Made by a program: the position numbers and the translations under genes
Notes under the pieces: generated by a model
Seen by the model: only the letters and a program-made list of their open reading frames with translations
Told to the model about the DNA's origin: nothing
Databases searched by the model: none
Shown here: one piece after another, positions 28,375-39,438 of the stretch
Layout: each line of letters opens with the position of its first letter
How positions within the stretch are numbered: position 1 is the stretch's first letter
NCBI RefSeq assembly: GCF_001590925.1
Contig: NZ_BCTU01000011.1
Coordinates: 186,001 to 250,000, forward strand
Direction of reading: 5' to 3'
Origin: Serratia plymuthica NBRC 102599
Lineage (GTDB): Bacteria; Pseudomonadota; Gammaproteobacteria; Enterobacterales; Enterobacteriaceae
DNA: 64,000 nucleotides

Positions 28375-29760
28375 ATGAAATATCACTTTGCTGACGATTT
28401 CTGGTGGGGAAGCGCCACGTCTGCGCCGCAGTCGGAAGGGGCCTCTGCGCGGGATGGCAAAAGCCGGAACATCTTCGATTACTGGCATGAAACCGCCCCC
28501 GAACGTTTTCATCATCAGGTGGGTCCCTCCGAGGCGTCTACGTTTTATGACAATTTCCGCGACGATATCCTGCTGTTAAAAACGCTCGGGCATAACACCT
28601 TCAGAACGTCCATCTCCTGGTCCCGGCTGATACCTGATGGTGATGGCGAAGTGAACCCCAAAGCGGTCGCCTTCTATAATGCGCTGATTGATAGCCTGTT
28701 AGCGCAGGGCATCACGCCATTTATCAATCTCTACCATTTCGATATGCCGCTGTGCATGCAGCAGAAAGGCGGCTGGGAAAGCAGGGCTGTGGTCGAAGCC
28801 TATGCTCGCTACGCCAAAACTTGCTTCACTCTGTTCGGCGACAGAGTCACCCACTGGTTCACGTTCAATGAGCCGATTGTGCCGGTTGAGGCGGGCTATC
28901 TGAACGACCTGCATTATCCGTGCGTGGTCGATTTCAAAAGGGCCGTCGTGGTGGCTTATCACAGCGTTCTGGCGCACGCCAAAGCGGTGAGTCATTTCAG
29001 GGCACTGGGTAACGAGGGCACGATAGGCATTATTTTGAACCTGAGCCCGACCTATCCCCGCTCGACCCGCCAGGAAGACCTCCTGGCGGCCAACTATGCG
29101 GATCTGTTGCTGAACAAGAGCTTCCTCGATCCAGTAACAAAAGGGCGTTATCCGCAAGAATTGGTGGATTTGCTGAAAGCCAACGGGCTGCAACCACAGA
29201 CCAAGCCTGAGGATGCACAGCTGATTGCCGACGGGGTTGTGGATATCCTGGGCGTCAATTATTACCAGCCTCGCAGGGTTAAAGCGAAAGAAGGTTTTCG
29301 GACCACCGATAGGGTGACGATGCCGGAAGATCTGTTCAGCTACTATGAGATGCCGGGCCGGAAGATTAACCCGCACCGGGGCTGGGAGATCTACGAAAAA
29401 GGGCTGTATGACATTCTGATGGACCTGAAAGAAAACTACGGCAATATTCCCTGCTATATTTCAGAAAATGGCATGGGCGTAGAGGGGGAGGAAGCCTTTA
29501 TCGGCGCTTCCGGCCGGGTGGAGGATGACTATCGCATTGACTTTATACGCGATCATCTCAAATGGTTGCATCAGGCGCTGGCAGAGGGGTCTCAGTGCAA
29601 AGGGTATCACTTATGGACCTTTATTGACTGTTGGTCCTGGCTCAATGCCTATAAGAATCGCTACGGACTAGTCAGGCTGGATAGGGAAAACCAACGGCGC
29701 ACGCTTAAAAAGAGCGGCTACTGGTTTGCCGAAACGGCCAGACAAAACGGTTTCGACTAA
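28375..29760 (+). CDS. 6-phospho-beta-glucosidase, glycoside hydrolase family 1
   Basis: A 461-residue GH1 enzyme that should hydrolyse the phosphorylated disaccharide delivered by the PTS. The acid/base glutamate is in [11 protein letters not shown] (near residue 166) and the nucleophile in CYISENGMG (near 366); [14 protein letters not shown] at the N-terminus and [21 protein letters not shown] with a C-terminal basic/Ser region fit phospho-sugar enzymes of the BglB/BglA type. It takes the place that E. coli gives to chbA-chbR-chbF, where ChbF is an unrelated GH4 enzyme. The stop overlaps the chbR start. Whether its natural substrate is chitobiose-6-P, cellobiose-6-P or an aryl-glucoside-P cannot be told from sequence. 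Confidence 0.9.
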   Translation: MKYHFADDFWWGSATSAPQSEGASARDGKSRNIFDYWHETAPERFHHQVGPSEASTFYDNFRDDILLLKTLGHNTFRTSISWSRLIPDGDGEVNPKAVAFYNALIDSLLAQGITPFINLYHFDMPLCMQQKGGWESRAVVEAYARYAKTCFTLFGDRVTHWFTFNEPIVPVEAGYLNDLHYPCVVDFKRAVVVAYHSVLAHAKAVSHFRALGNEGTIGIILNLSPTYPRSTRQEDLLAANYADLLLNKSFLDPVTKGRYPQELVDLLKANGLQPQTKPEDAQLIADGVVDILGVNYYQPRRVKAKEGFRTTDRVTMPEDLFSYYEMPGRKINPHRGWEIYEKGLYDILMDLKENYGNIPCYISENGMGVEGEEAFIGASGRVEDDYRIDFIRDHLKWLHQALAEGSQCKGYHLWTFIDCWSWLNAYKNRYGLVRLDRENQRRTLKKSGYWFAETARQNGFD

Positions 29761-30623
29761 TGGGAGCGTATGCGGTGACTGATAATCAGGTTTCGCTGAA
29801 TGCGAACGACGTTAAGCTGATTCGGGAGCAGGATTTTTTTAACTGCAAAGACTTTCATCTGTTTATCTATAACAAGGTGGAGAGCGCGACCGGGCTGCAT
29901 CAGCATGACTACTATGAGTTCACCATTGTCCTGAGCGGTAAATGCTATCAGGAGATCAACGGCAAGCGGGTGCTGTTGGAGCGGGGAGACTTTGTTTTTA
30001 TCCCTATCGGCTCACGTCACCAAAGCTTTTACGAGTTTGGCGCCGCGAAAATTTTCAACGTGGCGGTCGGCAAGGTCTTCTTTGAGGAGCATTACCTGCA
30101 GCTTTTACCGCGCTGTTTTGTCGCCTCGCAGGCCTATAGCCTCAAGAACGAGTTTTTGGCCTATATCGAGTCGGTGGTCGGCTCACCGCAGTTTCGCGAA
30201 GATGACTTTGCCGAGTTCCTGGAAACGCTGACTTTTTATATCGTCAGCCGTATCCGTCATTACAAGGAAGAGTGCGGCGAAGGCGATGACATTCCCCAAT
30301 GGCTGAGGAACACGCTGGCGGGCATGCATGATAAAGCGATGTTTGGCGAAAAGGCGCTACTGAATATGGTTGAGCTGTCGGGGAAAACGCAGGAATACCT
30401 GACCCGGGCGATGCGGCGTTACTACCATAAAACGCCGATGCAGGTGATTAATGAAATCCGCATCAATTTCGCCAAAACGCAGCTTGAGGTGACGAACTAT
30501 TCCGTGTCGGATATTGCCTTCGATTCAGGCTACGGTGACGTGAGCCTGTTTATTAAAAACTTTAAAAGACTCACCGAAGTCACCCCAGGTAATTACCGAA
30601 AAAAGTTCTACGGCCCTATTTAG
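29760..30623 (+). CDS. chbR: AraC-family regulator ChbR
   Basis: ChbR is a dual regulator of the chb operon: it represses without inducer and, with CRP, activates when chitobiose phosphate is present. The 287-residue protein has an N-terminal cupin sensor ([20 protein letters not shown], residues ~42-61; [20 protein letters not shown]) and a C-terminal pair of helix-turn-helices ([21 protein letters not shown] near 250, then [13 protein letters not shown]). The ATG at 29760 shares its A with the TAA stop of the GH1 gene, so they are coupled. Identity to E. coli ChbR is clear except at the first ~20 residues. Confidence 0.9.
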   Translation: MGAYAVTDNQVSLNANDVKLIREQDFFNCKDFHLFIYNKVESATGLHQHDYYEFTIVLSGKCYQEINGKRVLLERGDFVFIPIGSRHQSFYEFGAAKIFNVAVGKVFFEEHYLQLLPRCFVASQAYSLKNEFLAYIESVVGSPQFREDDFAEFLETLTFYIVSRIRHYKEECGEGDDIPQWLRNTLAGMHDKAMFGEKALLNMVELSGKTQEYLTRAMRRYYHKTPMQVINEIRINFAKTQLEVTNYSVSDIAFDSGYGDVSLFIKNFKRLTEVTPGNYRKKFYGPI

Positions 30624-30711
30624 GGCCGCTCCCGATAAGCATTAACGCCGATATTCCGAATACCTTTCAGGCCACTCATAGCCTGATGAAATAAGTTTCT
30701 TTGTAGACGTG

Positions 30712-30748
30712 AAGGGGACCTGCCGTACCAGACGGACGGCTTCCCCTT
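30712..30748 (+). terminator. Hairpin between chbR and chbG
   Basis: AAGGGGA-(3)-GCCGT pairs with ACGGC-T-TCCCCTT around a short loop, in the 140-base gap before chbG. No T-run follows, so it is more likely an RNA processing or attenuation element than a simple terminator. Confidence 0.4.
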
Positions 30749-30776
30749 GCCAAAAATTTGTTAAATGGATGCCAAA

Positions 30777-31538
30777 ATGGAAAAGTTACTGATAGTGAAC
30801 GCCGACGATTTTGGCCTGAGCAAGGGCCAGAACTACGGCATTATCGAGGCGTTTCACTATGGGGTAGTCTCTTCAACTACCGCCATGGTGAATGGCGAGG
30901 ATGTACACCACGCGGCGCAGTTAAACAGGATTTTTCCTGGGCTGCAGGTGGGGCTGCACTTTGTGTTGACTCATGGGCGCCCCTTGACCGCCATGCCGTC
31001 ATTGGTCAATGAGCGGGGGGAATTGGGTAAGTGGCTGTGGGAAAGGGCCGAGTCTGCAATGTTGGATTTGGACGAAATCTACAATGAGCTGGTGGGGCAG
31101 TACGACAAGTTTACGGCCGTTTTCGGTAAAGCGCCGACTCATATCGACAGCCACCATCATGCGCACATGCTGCCGCAGATCTATCCGTTGGTGGAAGCCT
31201 TCGCTCAGTCCAAATCCATTCCGCTGCGTATTGACCGCCAGGCAGTGGATCGACAAGGCATTCCGTTGCGTTGTGATCGCAGCACCGAGTGGTTTGATTC
31301 GGGTTTTTATGGCGAGGCTATATCCGAAGCCCTGTTTTTGCAGGTGCTTGACCGGGCCGACGAACGTGGCGTCGGCTCAGTAGAGTTGATGTGCCACCCG
31401 GCATTCCTGGATAAGACCCTGTTGGAGAGCAAATACTGCTATCCGCGGCTTGCGGAGGTGGAGGTATTGACCGCGTCAGGCATTAAAAACGCGATTGCGG
31501 AGCGCGGTTACCGCCTGGGATCCTTCCTGGATCTGTGA
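30777..31538 (+). CDS. chbG: Chitooligosaccharide deacetylase ChbG
   Basis: ChbG removes one acetyl group from chitobiose-6-phosphate; in E. coli the product is what ChbR senses and ChbF cuts. The 253-residue YdjC-family protein carries the metal and catalytic residues [14 protein letters not shown] (residues ~8-21), [12 protein letters not shown] and the histidine cluster [13 protein letters not shown] (~118-130), with CHPAF near 205. I chose ATG 30777, where E. coli ChbG begins; an ATG four codons upstream is equally possible since neither has a strong ribosome site. Its presence argues that the operon handles chitobiose and not only beta-glucosides. Confidence 0.92.
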   Translation: MEKLLIVNADDFGLSKGQNYGIIEAFHYGVVSSTTAMVNGEDVHHAAQLNRIFPGLQVGLHFVLTHGRPLTAMPSLVNERGELGKWLWERAESAMLDLDEIYNELVGQYDKFTAVFGKAPTHIDSHHHAHMLPQIYPLVEAFAQSKSIPLRIDRQAVDRQGIPLRCDRSTEWFDSGFYGEAISEALFLQVLDRADERGVGSVELMCHPAFLDKTLLESKYCYPRLAEVEVLTASGIKNAIAERGYRLGSFLDL

Positions 31539-31572
31539 TACGCGGATACCGGCTCCAAGAAGGGGCCGATGA

Positions 31573-32958
31573 TTAAAGCATCGAGTGGGCCTTTTTCAAC
31601 CCCGTATCTTCATCGGGGTCTGCGCCCTGCGGGATGGGCTCCTCCGCTGCCGGTGTTTCGCTGGGTTGATCATCTACCGGATCCGGTGCGGCCTCCGGAG
31701 GCGGCATGGTATCGTGGATGATCTGCTCATCGAAGGTTGGGTTCAGTGCCGGGGAAAGCGGCGAACTGGTCAGACTGTCCGGCAGGGGAATATGCGGTAA
31801 CGGCGCATCCTGCACAAACTGCGATTCGTCTTCTTTTACCGTACGGCTAAAGGCCACCAACAGCACGCCGCAAAGCGAGAAGAACGCATACAGAATGTTG
31901 CCGCCCAGGGGCTGAATCAGCGCACCGACCGCCAGTGGCCCGATGCTGGTGCCGACGCCGAATGCCATCAGCAAACAGGCTGCCAACGATACGCGTCGCT
32001 CAGGTTCGATCAGATCGTTCGCCAATGCCACGACCAGTGGATACAGCGTGAATTGCAGCATGCTGACGATAAACCCCACCACCAGCAGCACCGGAAAATC
32101 AATGTGTGGCACCAGAGCCAGCGGCAGCGCCGCCACGATCAGTAAAATGGCATTGATGCGCATCAACAGCGTACGGTTATAGTGATCTGACAGCCAACTG
32201 AGCGGGAACTGCGCCACCAGCCCGGCAAAGATGGAGATCGCCATAAACAGGCCGGTTTGTTGGGTAGTTAGCGCCTGCATGCTGGCGTAGACCGGCGCCA
32301 GCCCATAGAAAGAGCCGACGACCATGCCGATCACCAGCGTGGTCGCCAGTACCTTGGGAATGGCGCCGATAAAATAGCGCAGTTCCATTGGCGCCGGTGA
32401 CATATGACGCGCATTGGTGCGGGTGGTGAGGGCGATTGGCACCAGACAGAGTGCAAAACACAGTGCGATCACCAACAAAGTGGTGATGCCGAGATTGGTC
32501 TGCAGCATCAGAACCACCTGGCCCAGCGACATGCCCAGGTAGGTGGCCGCCATGTAGAAACCGAAAACCCTACCGCGCTGATTGGATTCCGATTGGTCGT
32601 TCAGCCAACTCTCCAGCACCATAAACTGGCACATCATGCACAGGCCGATAATCAGGCGCAGCACCACCCAGGCCGGAATGTATTCCGTCAGGCCGTGCCC
32701 CAGCACTGCGGCGGTAATGATGCCGGCGCAGGAGACGTAAGCGCGGATATGGCCGACGCGGGCAATCAGGAAATGACCGACTTTACCGCCGATCACCAGG
32801 CCGATGTAGTTGGCGGCGATAATCGCGCCGATCAGCGCGCCGGTGACGTGGATTGAGGTTAAGCGCAGGGAGATGTAAGTGGTGAGCAACCCTGAACCCA
32901 GCAACATCAGCAGGGTGGTGGTATACAACGGAAAGAAGACGCCTAACGTTTTTTTCAC
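31573..32958 (-). CDS. MFS transporter with long acidic C-terminal tail
   Basis: A 461-residue major facilitator protein with 12 predicted helices up to about residue 370. It resembles the YcaD-type subgroup in layout: GVFFPLYTTTLLMLLGSGLL in helix 1, LRLIIGLCMMCQFMVLESWLN in helix 4 (the glutamate after a methionine-rich stretch is typical) and WLSDHYNRTLLMR after helix 8. The substrate is unknown. Unusual is the C-terminal tail of about 85 residues, rich in Pro, Asp, Glu and Ser (for example PPPEAAPDPVDDQPSETPAA), which should be disordered in the cytoplasm. It converges on chbG and is divergent from pncC. Confidence 0.85.
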   Translation of the reverse strand: MKKTLGVFFPLYTTTLLMLLGSGLLTTYISLRLTSIHVTGALIGAIIAANYIGLVIGGKVGHFLIARVGHIRAYVSCAGIITAAVLGHGLTEYIPAWVVLRLIIGLCMMCQFMVLESWLNDQSESNQRGRVFGFYMAATYLGMSLGQVVLMLQTNLGITTLLVIALCFALCLVPIALTTRTNARHMSPAPMELRYFIGAIPKVLATTLVIGMVVGSFYGLAPVYASMQALTTQQTGLFMAISIFAGLVAQFPLSWLSDHYNRTLLMRINAILLIVAALPLALVPHIDFPVLLVVGFIVSMLQFTLYPLVVALANDLIEPERRVSLAACLLMAFGVGTSIGPLAVGALIQPLGGNILYAFFSLCGVLLVAFSRTVKEDESQFVQDAPLPHIPLPDSLTSSPLSPALNPTFDEQIIHDTMPPPEAAPDPVDDQPSETPAAEEPIPQGADPDEDTGLKKAHSML

Positions 32959-33208
32959 TCTATCATCCTAATCTTTTGTCCTGGTTTGCCTGGGGCCAGC
33001 CATGCCGGCAGCATAGACAGCCCTGTGAGATCCCTCATCTGGAAACGCCTCTCGTAACCCGCGCGTTACATTTGATACTAGCAGTTTGACCCACGGCTTA
33101 ACACTGCCTCTCCTGCGAAGCACTGCGCATTTATGTCATCGCGCCGTCGGCCAGGTATTGATAAGTGCTACTATCGGGCGCATATACCTGATTCGCTATG
33201 GAGGGATT

Positions 33209-33697
33209 ATGAGTGAAAATCAGCTGCGGGAACTCAGCATTGCCGTAGGGGAAAAACTGAAGGCCAAAGGTCTGTGGATCACCTGTGCGGAATCCTGTAC
33301 CGGCGGCGGCATCGCCAAAGCCATTACTGACATTGCCGGCAGCTCCGCCTACTTCGATCGTGGGTTCGTCACCTACAGCAACGCGGCGAAACACGAGTTG
33401 CTGGGCGTGGCTGAAGCGACTCTTGCCGCTCACGGTGCCGTGAGCGAGGAAGTGGTTCGCGAGATGGCGCAGGGGGCATTACACGCGGCGCAGGCCAGCC
33501 TGGCGCTGTCGGTCAGCGGCATTGCCGGCCCGGACGGCGGCAGTGTGGAAAAACCGGTGGGTACCGTATGGTTTGGTTTCGCCGAACGCTCTGGGCAGGT
33601 GTTGGCGCACAAGATGCAATTTGCCGGCGATCGTGATGCAGTGCGGCTTCAGGCGACGATCTTCGCGCTGCAAACCGCACTTGACGAATTTTTGTAA
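33209..33697 (+). CDS. pncC: Nicotinamide-nucleotide amidohydrolase PncC
   Basis: PncC (CinA C-terminal domain, EC 3.5.1.42) hydrolyses nicotinamide mononucleotide to nicotinate mononucleotide, recycling a by-product of DNA ligase. The 162-residue protein keeps the motif TCAESCTGGGIAKAITDIAG (residues ~23-42) with the catalytic Ser, and AYFDRGFVTYSNAAK and SVSGIAGPDGG. ATG 33209 follows GGAGGG; a frame open further upstream is unlikely. It stands directly before recA, as in E. coli and most gammaproteobacteria. Confidence 0.94.
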   Translation: MSENQLRELSIAVGEKLKAKGLWITCAESCTGGGIAKAITDIAGSSAYFDRGFVTYSNAAKHELLGVAEATLAAHGAVSEEVVREMAQGALHAAQASLALSVSGIAGPDGGSVEKPVGTVWFGFAERSGQVLAHKMQFAGDRDAVRLQATIFALQTALDEFL

Positions 33698-33705
33698 AAT
33701 TAGGC

Positions 33706-34874
<1,169 letters not shown>

Positions 34875-34885
34875 TCGCTGTTGAG

Positions 34886-34915
34886 GCTGGTGCGTGCCGT
34901 TTAGGCCGCACCAGC
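34886..34915 (+). terminator. Hairpin between recA and recX
   Basis: Nine-bp stem GCTGGTGCG/CGCACCAGC with no strong T-run. In E. coli a similar hairpin lets a small fraction of recA transcripts reach recX. Confidence 0.7.
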
Positions 34916-34938
34916 GTCGATTAAATCAGGCTTGAATA

Positions 34939-35445
34939 ATGAATGATTTGCTGAGCCGCGCAATGCGCCTGCTGTCGCAACGCGATCATAGTGAAGCTGA
35001 ACTGCGCCGCAAACTTGCGGCGCAGCCATTTATGGCGAAAGCCAGATTCGGCTCCAAGACCCCCAGCCCCTCTGCGCCTCCTCCTGAAGAACCCGTAGAT
35101 CCCGCCGTTATCGAACAGGTTATTGCCTATTGTTACCAGCACAACTGGCTGGACGATCAACGCTTTGCCCGCAGTTATATCGGCAGTCGCAGCCGTAAAG
35201 GCTACGGCGCGCAGCGCATTCGCTCGGAATTGATGCAAAAGGGCGTGGATAAAGAGCTGACTCAGACTGCGCTGGCAGACTGTGATATCGACTGGTGTGA
35301 ACAAGCCAAACTGGTGGCGCAGCGTAAATTTGGCGACGAGCTGCCAACGGACTGGAAAGAGAAAGCCAAAGTGCAGCGTTATCTGCTCTATCGGGGCTTC
35401 TTTCAGGAAGAAATTCAGTCAATTTACCGTGATTTTGCGCAATGA
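34939..35445 (+). CDS. recX: RecA regulatory protein RecX
   Basis: RecX binds in the RecA filament groove and limits its growth and activity. The 168-residue helical protein has the three-helix repeats of the family: LLSQRDHSEAELRRKL near residue 10, WLDDQRFARSYIGSRSRKGYG near 70, and a C-terminal YLLYRGFFQEEIQSIYRDF. Between the first two is a short proline-rich linker (SKTPSPSAPPPEEP) not seen in E. coli RecX. It follows recA by 64 bases and is co-expressed at low level. Confidence 0.93.
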   Translation: MNDLLSRAMRLLSQRDHSEAELRRKLAAQPFMAKARFGSKTPSPSAPPPEEPVDPAVIEQVIAYCYQHNWLDDQRFARSYIGSRSRKGYGAQRIRSELMQKGVDKELTQTALADCDIDWCEQAKLVAQRKFGDELPTDWKEKAKVQRYLLYRGFFQEEIQSIYRDFAQ

Positions 35446-35577
35446 GCGCACACGGGGTTTTACTTCCCTCTGAAGAAAATTTATCTTATCCCCACTTTTT
35501 GTTCGTGAGCCAGATGCCATCGTCAGGATGCCGCGCTCTTGCTCACGTGTCGTTATTCTAGCCTTTCCGGGAAAATT

Positions 35578-38205
35578 ATGAGCAAGAGCACCGCTGAGAT
35601 CCGTCAAGCGTTTCTCGATTTCTTTCATAGTAAAGGCCACCAGGTTGTAGCGAGCAGCTCCCTGGTACCTAACAATGATCCGACATTGTTGTTTACCAAT
35701 GCCGGCATGAACCAATTTAAAGATGTTTTCCTGGGGCTGGACAAGCGTGCCTATTCCCGCGCCACTACCTCACAGCGTTGCGTGCGTGCGGGCGGTAAGC
35801 ATAACGATCTGGAGAACGTCGGTTATACCGCGCGTCACCATACGTTCTTTGAAATGCTGGGCAACTTCAGCTTCGGCGACTATTTCAAACACGATGCCAT
35901 CAGCTACGCATGGGAACTGTTGACCGGCGAAAACTGGTTTAACCTGCCGAAAGAAAGGCTGTGGGTGACCGTCTATGAAACCGATGACGAAGCCTTCGAT
36001 ATCTGGCAGAAGCAGATTGGCGTACCGGCGGAACGCATTATCCGTATCGGCGACAACAAGGGGGCGGCCTTCGCGTCCGACAACTTCTGGCAAATGGGCG
36101 ATACCGGCCCATGTGGCCCGTGCACCGAGATCTTCTACGATCACGGTGATCACATCTGGGGTGGCCCGCCAGGCAGCGCGGAAGAGGATGGCGATCGTTA
36201 CATCGAGATCTGGAACATCGTTTTCATGCAGTTCAACCGTCAATCTGACGGCACTATGTTGCCTCTGCCAAAACCTTCGGTAGATACCGGTATGGGCCTG
36301 GAGCGCATTGCCGCGGTGCTGCAGCATGTGAACTCCAACTATGAAATCGATCTGTTCAGCAAGCTGATTACCGCTGTGGCGGAAGTGACCGGCGCGGTTG
36401 ATTTGGATAACAAATCCCTGCGTGTTATCGCCGACCATATCCGTTCCTGTGCCTTCCTGGTGTCAGACGGCGTAATGCCGTCAAGCGAAGGCCGCGGCTA
36501 CGTGCTGCGTCGCATCATCCGTCGCGCTATCCGCCATGGCAACATGCTGGGCGCGAAAGAGAGCTTCTTCTATAAACTGGTTGCGCCGCTGATCGAAGTC
36601 ATGGGTCCGGCAGCCGACGAATTGAAGCGTCAGCAATCGCTGGTTGAGAAAGTGTTGAAAACCGAAGAAGACCAGTTTGCCCGTACGTTGGAGCGTGGTC
36701 TGGCGTTGTTGGATGAAGAGCTGGCCAATCTGCAGGGCGATACCCTGGATGGAGAAGCCGCCTTCCGCCTGTATGACACTTACGGTTTCCCGGTCGATTT
36801 AACCGCAGACGTGTGCCGTGAGCGCGGTTTGAAAGTGGATGAAGCCGGCTTCGAACAAGCTATGGAAGCGCAGCGCCGCCGTGCGCGCGAGTCCAGCGGC
36901 TTCTGTGCCGACTACAACAGCATGATCCGCGTTGATGGCGCCAGTCAGTTCAGCGGGTATGACCACGAAGAACAGCAGGCTACAGTGACGGCGTTGTTCC
37001 GCGATGGCCAGCCGGTGGATGAGATCCACGCGGGCGAAGAGGCTGTTGTCGTACTGGATGAAACGCCATTCTACGGTGAGTCAGGTGGTCAGGTTGGTGA
37101 CAAAGGCGTGCTGAAAGCCGCCGGCGCGGACTTTGTGGTTAGCGATACGCAGAAATACGGCCAGGCTATCGGGCATCAGGGCAAGTTGTCCCATGGCGTG
37201 CTGAAGGTGAAGGATCGCGTCGATGCGCAGATTGATATCGCCCGCCGTAACCGTATTCGTTTGAACCACTCGGCTACCCACCTGCTGCATGCCGCATTGC
37301 GTCAGACGCTGGGTGAGCACGTGGCGCAGAAAGGCTCGCTGGTTAACGATAAATATCTGCGTTTTGATTTCTCGCATTTTGAAGCGATGAAACCGGAACA
37401 AATCCGCGTTGTGGAAGATTTGGTTAACCAGCAGGTGCGTCGTAACCTGCCGGTGCAAACCGAAGTGATGGCGCTGGACGATGCCAAAGAGAAGGGCGCG
37501 ATGGCGCTGTTTGGCGAGAAGTACGACGACAGCGTACGTGTACTGACCATGGGTGACTTCTCTACCGAACTGTGTGGCGGTACTCACGCCAGCCGTACCG
37601 GTGATATTGGCCTGTTCCGCATTCTGACCGAATCAGGTACCGCAGCGGGTATTCGCCGTATTGAAGCCGTAACCGGCGAGGGCGCGATTGCGACCCTTCA
37701 TCAGCAAAACGATCTGTTACAGGACGTTGCGCAGTTGGTGAAAGGTGACAATAGCAACCTGACGGACAAGGTGCGTGCGGTGCTGGATCGTACTCGCGCA
37801 CTGGAGAAAGAGTTGCAGCAGTTGAAAGATCAGCAGGCTGCGCAGGAAAGCGCTTCGTTGTCCAGCCAGGCGAAAAAAGTCAATGGCGTGCAGCTGTTGG
37901 TCAGCCAGCTTGATAGCGTTGAGGCGAAAATGCTGCGGACCATGGTTGACGATCTTAAAAATCAGCTGGGTTCCGCAATTATCGTGCTGGCCACTACGGC
38001 TGACGATAAGGTTAGCCTGATTGCCGGCGTGACCAAAGATTTGACCGACCGGGTGAAAGCCGGCGAGTTGATCGGTCACGTAGCGCAGCAGGTTGGCGGC
38101 AAAGGGGGTGGGCGCCCCGACATGGCGCAGGCCGGGGGTACCGATGTCAGTGCCCTGCCTGCGGCCTTAAACAGCGTAGAGGCCTGGGTGGCTTCGAAAC
38201 TGTGA
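35578..38205 (+). CDS. alaS: Alanine--tRNA ligase AlaS
   Basis: AlaS charges tRNA-Ala and clears mischarged Ser/Gly. The 875-residue protein is one residue short of E. coli AlaS. The class II aminoacylation domain starts [16 protein letters not shown] and has [15 protein letters not shown] and [18 protein letters not shown]; the tRNA-binding domain follows, then the editing domain with zinc ligands [11 protein letters not shown] and [13 protein letters not shown], and the C-Ala domain ending [18 protein letters not shown] 35578 is the conserved start. It lies between recX and csrA as in E. coli. Confidence 0.98.
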   Translation: MSKSTAEIRQAFLDFFHSKGHQVVASSSLVPNNDPTLLFTNAGMNQFKDVFLGLDKRAYSRATTSQRCVRAGGKHNDLENVGYTARHHTFFEMLGNFSFGDYFKHDAISYAWELLTGENWFNLPKERLWVTVYETDDEAFDIWQKQIGVPAERIIRIGDNKGAAFASDNFWQMGDTGPCGPCTEIFYDHGDHIWGGPPGSAEEDGDRYIEIWNIVFMQFNRQSDGTMLPLPKPSVDTGMGLERIAAVLQHVNSNYEIDLFSKLITAVAEVTGAVDLDNKSLRVIADHIRSCAFLVSDGVMPSSEGRGYVLRRIIRRAIRHGNMLGAKESFFYKLVAPLIEVMGPAADELKRQQSLVEKVLKTEEDQFARTLERGLALLDEELANLQGDTLDGEAAFRLYDTYGFPVDLTADVCRERGLKVDEAGFEQAMEAQRRRARESSGFCADYNSMIRVDGASQFSGYDHEEQQATVTALFRDGQPVDEIHAGEEAVVVLDETPFYGESGGQVGDKGVLKAAGADFVVSDTQKYGQAIGHQGKLSHGVLKVKDRVDAQIDIARRNRIRLNHSATHLLHAALRQTLGEHVAQKGSLVNDKYLRFDFSHFEAMKPEQIRVVEDLVNQQVRRNLPVQTEVMALDDAKEKGAMALFGEKYDDSVRVLTMGDFSTELCGGTHASRTGDIGLFRILTESGTAAGIRRIEAVTGEGAIATLHQQNDLLQDVAQLVKGDNSNLTDKVRAVLDRTRALEKELQQLKDQQAAQESASLSSQAKKVNGVQLLVSQLDSVEAKMLRTMVDDLKNQLGSAIIVLATTADDKVSLIAGVTKDLTDRVKAGELIGHVAQQVGGKGGGRPDMAQAGGTDVSALPAALNSVEAWVASKL

Positions 38206-38226
38206 ATATAAATAAATAGCACTTAT

Positions 38227-38262
38227 AAACGCCATAACTCATTGCTGATTATGGCGTTTTTA
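38227..38262 (+). terminator. Terminator after alaS
   Basis: Eleven-bp stem AAACGCCATAA/TTATGGCGTTT and a run of T. Confidence 0.85.
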
Positions 38263-38457
38263 GCCTGTGCTAACACAATTTAGTTACAATTCCGGGAACA
38301 AAGTTTTTCAGGTCGGCTAAACTTATTATTATCTGAGGTGAGACCAAGCCTGCTTACACTTATTGTGGGTTAGATGGCTTACGTTTTCGCAGCATATGAT
38401 GGATAATGACGGGGAAACTGAGAGACCCGACTCTTTTAATCTTTCAAGGAGCAAAGA

Positions 38458-38643
38458 ATGTTAATTCTGACTCGTCGAGTTGGTGAAACCCTCATGATTG
38501 GCGATGAGGTCACTGTCACAGTGTTAGGGGTCAAGGGCAACCAGGTTCGTATTGGTGTGAATGCCCCTAAAGAGGTGTCAGTGCACCGCGAAGAAATCTA
38601 TCAGCGCATTCAGGCAGAGAAGTCTCAACAGACGACCTTCTGA
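38458..38643 (+). CDS. csrA: Carbon storage regulator CsrA
   Basis: CsrA is a small dimeric RNA-binding protein that controls translation and stability of many mRNAs by covering GGA-containing ribosome sites. The 61 residues are almost identical to E. coli Csr[21 protein letters not shown] at the start, with the RNA-contacting Leu4/Arg6 and the Arg44 region ([14 protein letters not shown]). The AAGGAG before the start contains a GGA, consistent with the known self-repression. The 250-base leader separating it from alaS carries its promoters. Confidence 0.98.
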   Translation: MLILTRRVGETLMIGDEVTVTVLGVKGNQVRIGVNAPKEVSVHREEIYQRIQAEKSQQTTF

Positions 38644-38652
38644 TTTCGAAGC

Positions 38653-38691
38653 AGCGTCTCGTTGCTTGGCGAGACGCTACTGAGCTTTTTT
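38653..38691 (+). terminator. Terminator after csrA
   Basis: Nine-bp stem AGCGTCTCG/CGAGACGCT followed, after seven bases, by a run of six T. Confidence 0.75.
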
Positions 38692-38860
38692 GTGCCCATT
38701 ATTATCCTTTCCCGCTTTCTTCTTCTCATTTCCCGATTGCAGCCATTCGCTTTGTTTGCGGTTTTACCCTGGTTGCCTGTTGATAAAACACTCCTTTTGC
38801 CGTGAAATTGCCCATGTTGAGCGTGAATTGCTCAAACGCACGTGAGTTGGGAAAAATTGT

Positions 38861-38888
38861 TTGACTTAAAAGTCGGAGAAAGTAATAT
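38861..38888 (+). promoter_or_regulatory. Promoter of the Ser-Arg-Arg tRNA operon
   Basis: TTGACT (38861-38866), 16-base spacer, TAATAT (38883-38888), then a GC-rich start region (GTGCGCC) like the discriminator of stringently controlled stable RNA promoters. It is 65 bases before the first tRNA. Confidence 0.75.
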
Positions 38889-38952
38889 GTGCGCCACGCA
38901 GTGCCGATGAGCTTCTCTAAAGCAAGTTAGGCACAATTCGAAAGAAGCGTAT

Positions 38953-39045
38953 GGTGAGGTGGCCGAGAGGCTGAAGGCGCTCCCCTGCTAAGGGAGTATG
39001 CGGTCAAAAGCTGCATCCGGGGTTCGAATCCCCGCCTCACCGCCA
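38953..39045 (+). tRNA. serV: tRNA-Ser (GCT)
   Basis: A 93-base long-variable-arm tRNA with GCT anticodon in the loop CTGCTAA, T-arm GGTTCGAATCC and encoded CCA end. The sequence is as in E. coli serV, and the location after csrA is the same. Confidence 0.97.
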
Positions 39046-39048
39046 TTT

Positions 39049-39125
39049 GCATCCATAGCTCAGCTGGATAGAGTACTCGGCTACGAACCGAGCGGTCGGA
39101 GGTTCGAATCCTCCTGGATGCACCA
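39049..39125 (+). tRNA. tRNA-Arg (ACG), copy 1
   Basis: A 77-base tRNA, acceptor GCATCCA/TGGATGC, anticodon ACG in CTACGAA, encoded CCA. The A34 should become inosine by TadA so that it reads CGU, CGC and CGA. It corresponds to the argV/Y/Z/Q group of E. coli. Confidence 0.97.
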
Positions 39126-39185
39126 TATTTTGCAGTATGGTGGGGTAGTAAAACGTACCATACGGTATCAAAAAAGAATTCCTGT

Positions 39186-39262
39186 GCATCCATAGCTCAG
39201 CTGGATAGAGTACTCGGCTACGAACCGAGCGGTCGGAGGTTCGAATCCTCCTGGATGCACCA
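39186..39262 (+). tRNA. tRNA-Arg (ACG), copy 2
   Basis: Identical over all 77 bases to the first copy, 60 bases away. E. coli has four copies at this place; here there are two, so the array is a tandem family that has changed in number. Confidence 0.97.
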
Positions 39263-39269
39263 TCTAAGA

Positions 39270-39293
39270 AAAACCCGCTTTGGCGGGTTTTTC
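39270..39293 (+). terminator. Terminator of the tRNA operon
   Basis: Stem AAAACCCGC/GCGGGTTTT with a TTT loop and T-run, directly after the last tRNA. Confidence 0.9.
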
Positions 39294-39438
39294 GCTTTTC
39301 CGGCTTTGGCAAAATACTTTCAGCACTTCTCTTCTCACCGGACTTTTCCCAGAGCACATTCCGCCATTACGCGATCAGCGACAACCTTCCGGCTTTACGC
39401 TAAAGTAGTTTTCTTTCCTCAACGATCATGGAGTAACG

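Larger units (their letters stand above)
38644..38952. other. Intergenic region csrA / tRNA cluster
   Basis: About 310 bases: the csrA terminator, a featureless middle, then the tRNA promoter at 38861-38888. No gene is seen. Confidence 0.6.
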
